Shown here piece after piece: positions 61,101-64,000 of a stretch of DNA of 64,000 bases. Position 1 is the stretch's first letter. Each line of letters opens with the position of its first letter. Origin of the DNA: Aquilaria yunnanensis (Eukaryota > Streptophyta > Magnoliopsida > Malvales > Thymelaeaceae); assembly GCA_039654915.1 (NCBI GenBank), contig CM077594.1:96362893-96426892 (forward strand). The letters run 5' to 3'. Both the position numbers and the translations under genes were made by a program. The notes below the pieces were generated by a model that did no database searches, was not told where the DNA came from, and saw only the letters and a list, made by a program, of their open reading frames with translations.

Positions 61101-61399
61101 CCCTATATCATTCCTAAGTCTAAGGATCTTATTAAAAGCCCTTATCTATAGGGTAGTTTGGTGAAAAATTTTTTGAATTGCAATCTCCTTACTTAAGCTA
61201 GTTAATGTAGCTTCTTTGGTACCAAAATAACTCTTCCTTACACCATAGTTCCTTGAGTCTTTTTGTTTTACATTGTGCCTCAGTAATATCATTAGTTTCA
61301 ATGTTGTCTTGAACCATTGGCAACGTTTGCAACAACTGATCAATTTCTTCTTTATTATTCTTAAAATGAACCTTATTCTAGTGAATCAATTCATGTCTG

Positions 61400-62169
61400 C
61401 CTTTATTTAGTTTTGATAGCAATTCAGTATAAGGATCCTGATCTTGAATTGCTGACTAAGCCTTCATAATAGTCTTCTTGCATCCTTTTTCATGAGTCCA
61501 CATGTGTTCAAATCTAACTAATCTCTGGCTCTTTTGATTTATTAGTTTAGTAACTAAGAGTATGGGAATATGTTTTGACCCCACACCAAGGTGATATATC
61601 ACTTAAGTATTAGGAAAAGTAATCTTCCAAATCTCATTCATATACTTTATACAACATCTCCATTATGGGTTCATTTGGCCTTTTATTAAACCAAGTGAAG
61701 TGCTGACCTTTAAACCCCACATCTTGCAGAACAATATCCAGTATTAAGTCCTAAAATGCAAAAATATTATTTGGATCTTTATAACTACCCCCTTATTTTT
61801 TAGATTGACTAAGGATTTCATTGAAGTCCTTAATGCAAACCCATGGTCCCTGATCAATGCCTTCAACAAGCATTCTAAGTTCCTACCAATTTTCCAACCT
61901 TTCCTCAAATTGTGCAAAACCATAGATCCAAGTAAGTCTCACAACCTTGTCCTGTTGAACATCTTAAGCCCACTAGCAAGCCTTTTAGGTGCTATAGTGC
62001 ATGTTCCTATAAATTTAGAACTTCTTCGTTCCTTGTCAACTACCGCATCCTTATTCTTTGCCTCCATCAAAAGGCATATTTGGGGCTTATATTTCAAAAG
62101 TAGTCTATGTAAGCTCTGAACTGTCAAGGCAGACCTTAACCATTGGCAGTTCCAACTAATAAGCCTCAT
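61400..62169 (-). pseudogene. LINE endonuclease domain
   Basis: The ATG at 62169 opens MRLISWNCQWLRSALTVQSL, the N terminus of an APE-type endonuclease, followed by QICLLMEAKN with the catalytic Glu. The rest of the domain is in broken frames through about 61400, and the linker to the reverse transcriptase follows. Confidence 0.85.
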
Positions 62170-62622
62170 GATTTCTAGGTGGCTTTCTCAGGGTAGCCAC
62201 GACACCTTATAGCTATATAAAAAATATAAACTCCAGTGGTCTCATTTGTCCTCAGTTTGGGAGGTCTGCTTTTTTTTTAGGGTCTTAATGAACTTAGGAT
62301 ACAGAGGCCACTTCCTATTCAAAAGGTAACTCCATAATGTAGGGTTGATGCATTTTTGGTAATTGTTTGATTAAGGCTAAGGATTTACTTAAGGTTAGCA
62401 AAGAATTTGATTCAGGCTGTTTAAAGGAACCAAGGGTAGGTTATAAGCTGAACTAGTTTCAAGGATAATATGATGCACCAGATTAATTTCAAGGGGTAGG
62501 TTAGTTTGAGAGGATTTTACATTCTAGCTTGATTAGGACAAGTTAGAGGTGGGGCACTTTGGTTGAGGCTTAATGGCAGTTCCTACTTTTAGGAATAGAA
62601 AATTTTGCCTGAAAGGAGTAGT

Positions 62623-63345
62623 TCATAGTATAGGTGGGTCTTGAGGGGCACCTGGTCTAACCCAAGGACCATACTTAGGTTGGCTAGTACTTAATAAAGC
62701 ATGTGCAATAAAAAATTTGCATTCATCCTCTGTATGTCCCATCCTGCCACATTTGTAGCACAACTCTACTAATATTTCATATTTAATGTCAATCCACATC
62801 TTTGCTTCTCTATCTCTTGGCATCCAAAATCTTATCAGCAATGGCTTCTCAATATTAAACTCAACCTTAGCCCTTAAGTACCTTCTGCATTGTTCATCCC
62901 ATTCAACATCCAATACATTACCAACTTTGCTATTAATTATTTTAGCCATATCACAGTTCACGTATACTAGAAGAAGACCATGAATCTGGATCCACGCTTG
63001 AATATAATCAAGGATTACTTCTTTAAAGGTCTTTCTAGCTAGAGTCCCACCAGCCAAGACACACACACAACAACCTGCAATACCCCACGAACTTGAATTT
63101 ATGACTTCATCAATTGCTTTTCCATCTTCAAGAAGGCATTGAAACATCTTATTCCTTATCCCCAATCGGTTCTAAAATTTTATAACTATCGAAACAATTG
63201 CCATTGGATTAATATATTTGGTGGTGAGCAATCTCCCAACAAGAACCATTGGCTTCTCCAAAAGCACCAACACCCGATCAAGATCCCATAAAACTTCCAC
63301 CTCACCTTCTAAGATGACATGAGAGAAAGCAGAATTAATCCATGG
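62623..63345 (-). pseudogene. LINE ORF1 (DUF4283 and CCHC)
   Basis: The longest open part (62623-63165) has CCVCVLAGGTLARKTF, WIQIHGLLLVYVN and the zinc knuckle CYKCGRMGHTEDEC near residue 145. Family members have C-X2-C-X4-H-X4-C here, and it is intact. The N-terminal part (LEGEVEVLWDLDRVLVLL, KPMVLVGRLL) continues to about 63345 across one in-frame stop near 63170. The product would bind the element's RNA. Confidence 0.85.
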
Positions 63346-63634
63346 CGTTCAATACTCTGTCCAAAACACAAACAAAACAAAACAAATCAAAACACACACA
63401 CAAAAGAGCCTATGACAAAATTTAATGGCGCCAACACTGATCCTTAGGCCCACCAAGAAACCCAAGGTTGGGAGCTAGAAAAGCACTAAATACAGGTGAG
63501 AAAAGACATGAGAATTTGGATCCAACACAGGCCAACGCAATAGCATCTTATTGAGAATGGGAAACTTTAGCTCGCCAAAACACCTGAATAATGGACAAAG
63601 GCAATTCGAGAGGATACCAGACTCATTCACAAGA

Positions 63635-63815
63635 TCGGCTACCATTCAAGAAAAAACTTCAAGATTGGCAAAAAATGAAAATAGGCTTGGAGCAAAGGAA
63701 TCTCGCAGATTTGATAATGGTATCGGCCATCATCCAAGAGAAAACTCCGAGATTGGCAAAAAACAAAAATAGGCTTGGAGCAGAGAAATCTTGAAGATCT
63801 GATAACGGCGGAAAA
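63635..63815. repeat. Tandem duplication in the LINE leader
   Basis: Two copies of about 90 bp. Each has ATTGGCAAAAAAYRAAAATA and GGCTTGGAGCA followed by AATCTYG and GATYTGATAA. The copies sit within the 5' leader of the LINE, upstream of ORF1 on the minus strand. Confidence 0.8.
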
Positions 63816-64000
63816 CACGAAAAACGAAAATTAGTTGGGAACTCTCACAGAGACGGAGAGAGAAAGCACTCAAGAGAAGAGAGAAAACAAGGTAATTTAG
63901 TACTTAATCAATTACAATATAGTTTGCTTCCATATATATATATATAGTAAATGCAATTATGTTAACGCTTTTGGAAAGCTTTATTTCTAGTCATTTTTAC

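Larger units (their letters stand above)
60598..63880 (-). mobile_element. L1-type LINE, 5' end kept, 3' end lost
   Basis: In minus-strand order: a non-coding leader with a duplicated segment (63880-63350), ORF1 with DUF4283-like and zinc-knuckle parts (63345-62623), an endonuclease start at 62169, the linker, and the reverse transcriptase N-terminal motifs ending at 60598. The catalytic palm, RNase H and poly-A tail are absent. Frames are broken in several places. The left boundary lies where LINE similarity stops, not at a proven insertion edge. Confidence 0.85.

Noticed and set aside
1..64000. tRNA, rRNA, CRISPR arrays, bacterial operons, organellar inserts
   Set aside because: I looked for cloverleaf-forming tRNA sequences, rRNA core motifs, regularly spaced repeats and plastid/mitochondrial genes, and saw none beyond the degenerate tRNA-like boxes at 24.6 and 25.6 kb.

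Overview
The window is nuclear DNA of a flowering plant, most likely a eudicot. The evidence is three plant-type genes (an AP2/ERF factor, a five-finger CCCH protein and a plant-only beta-gamma SnRK1 subunit), plant GT-AG introns, and AT-rich spacers packed with plant transposon families (Copia, LINE, mariner/Stowaway, Mutator-like, hAT-like). I cannot name the species.

Layout: 1-6.9 kb holds two convergent regulatory genes. The first is an AP2/ERF factor of the LEP/PUCHI/ESR-like group (+). The second is a seven-exon CCCH zinc-finger gene (-). Each carries one frame break relative to its family. A C23A12 tract and a T14G23 tract flank the ERF gene as an inverted pair. From 6.9 to 10.3 kb there is AT-rich spacer with one Stowaway-like MITE. 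From 10.27 to 21.17 kb lies a probable mariner-like element. Its transposase gene is split by a Copia element (210-bp LTRs, tRNA-iMet primer site), whose gag is in turn broken by a 1.4-kb LTR fragment of another retrotransposon. From 21 to 42 kb is a transposon graveyard: MITEs sharing the mariner-type end, a hAT-like element, Mutator-like elements with long terminal inverted repeats and about 9-bp target duplications (one containing a PIF/Harbinger-like element), a solo LTR inside a LINE relic, and a 5'-truncated LINE with a clean target duplication.

From 42.78 to 48.81 kb is an apparently intact 13-exon gene on the minus strand for the SnRK1 beta-gamma (SNF4-like) subunit: 485 aa, an N-terminal CBM48 domain, four CBS repeats, and one GC-AG intron. 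From 49 to 60 kb are degenerate repeats and two Mutator-like elements with GC-rich interiors (Pack-MULE candidates). From 60.6 to 63.9 kb is a minus-strand LINE that keeps its 5' end and loses its 3' end.

Only three host genes are well supported. They do not form an operon or obvious pathway unit. Most of the remaining sequence is explained by layered transposition. The best leads for something new are the cluster of long-TIR elements that may carry host sequence, the mariner/MITE end-sharing, and the nested insertions, whose order can be read from the target duplications. All homology statements come from recognising motifs by eye; no database search was run.
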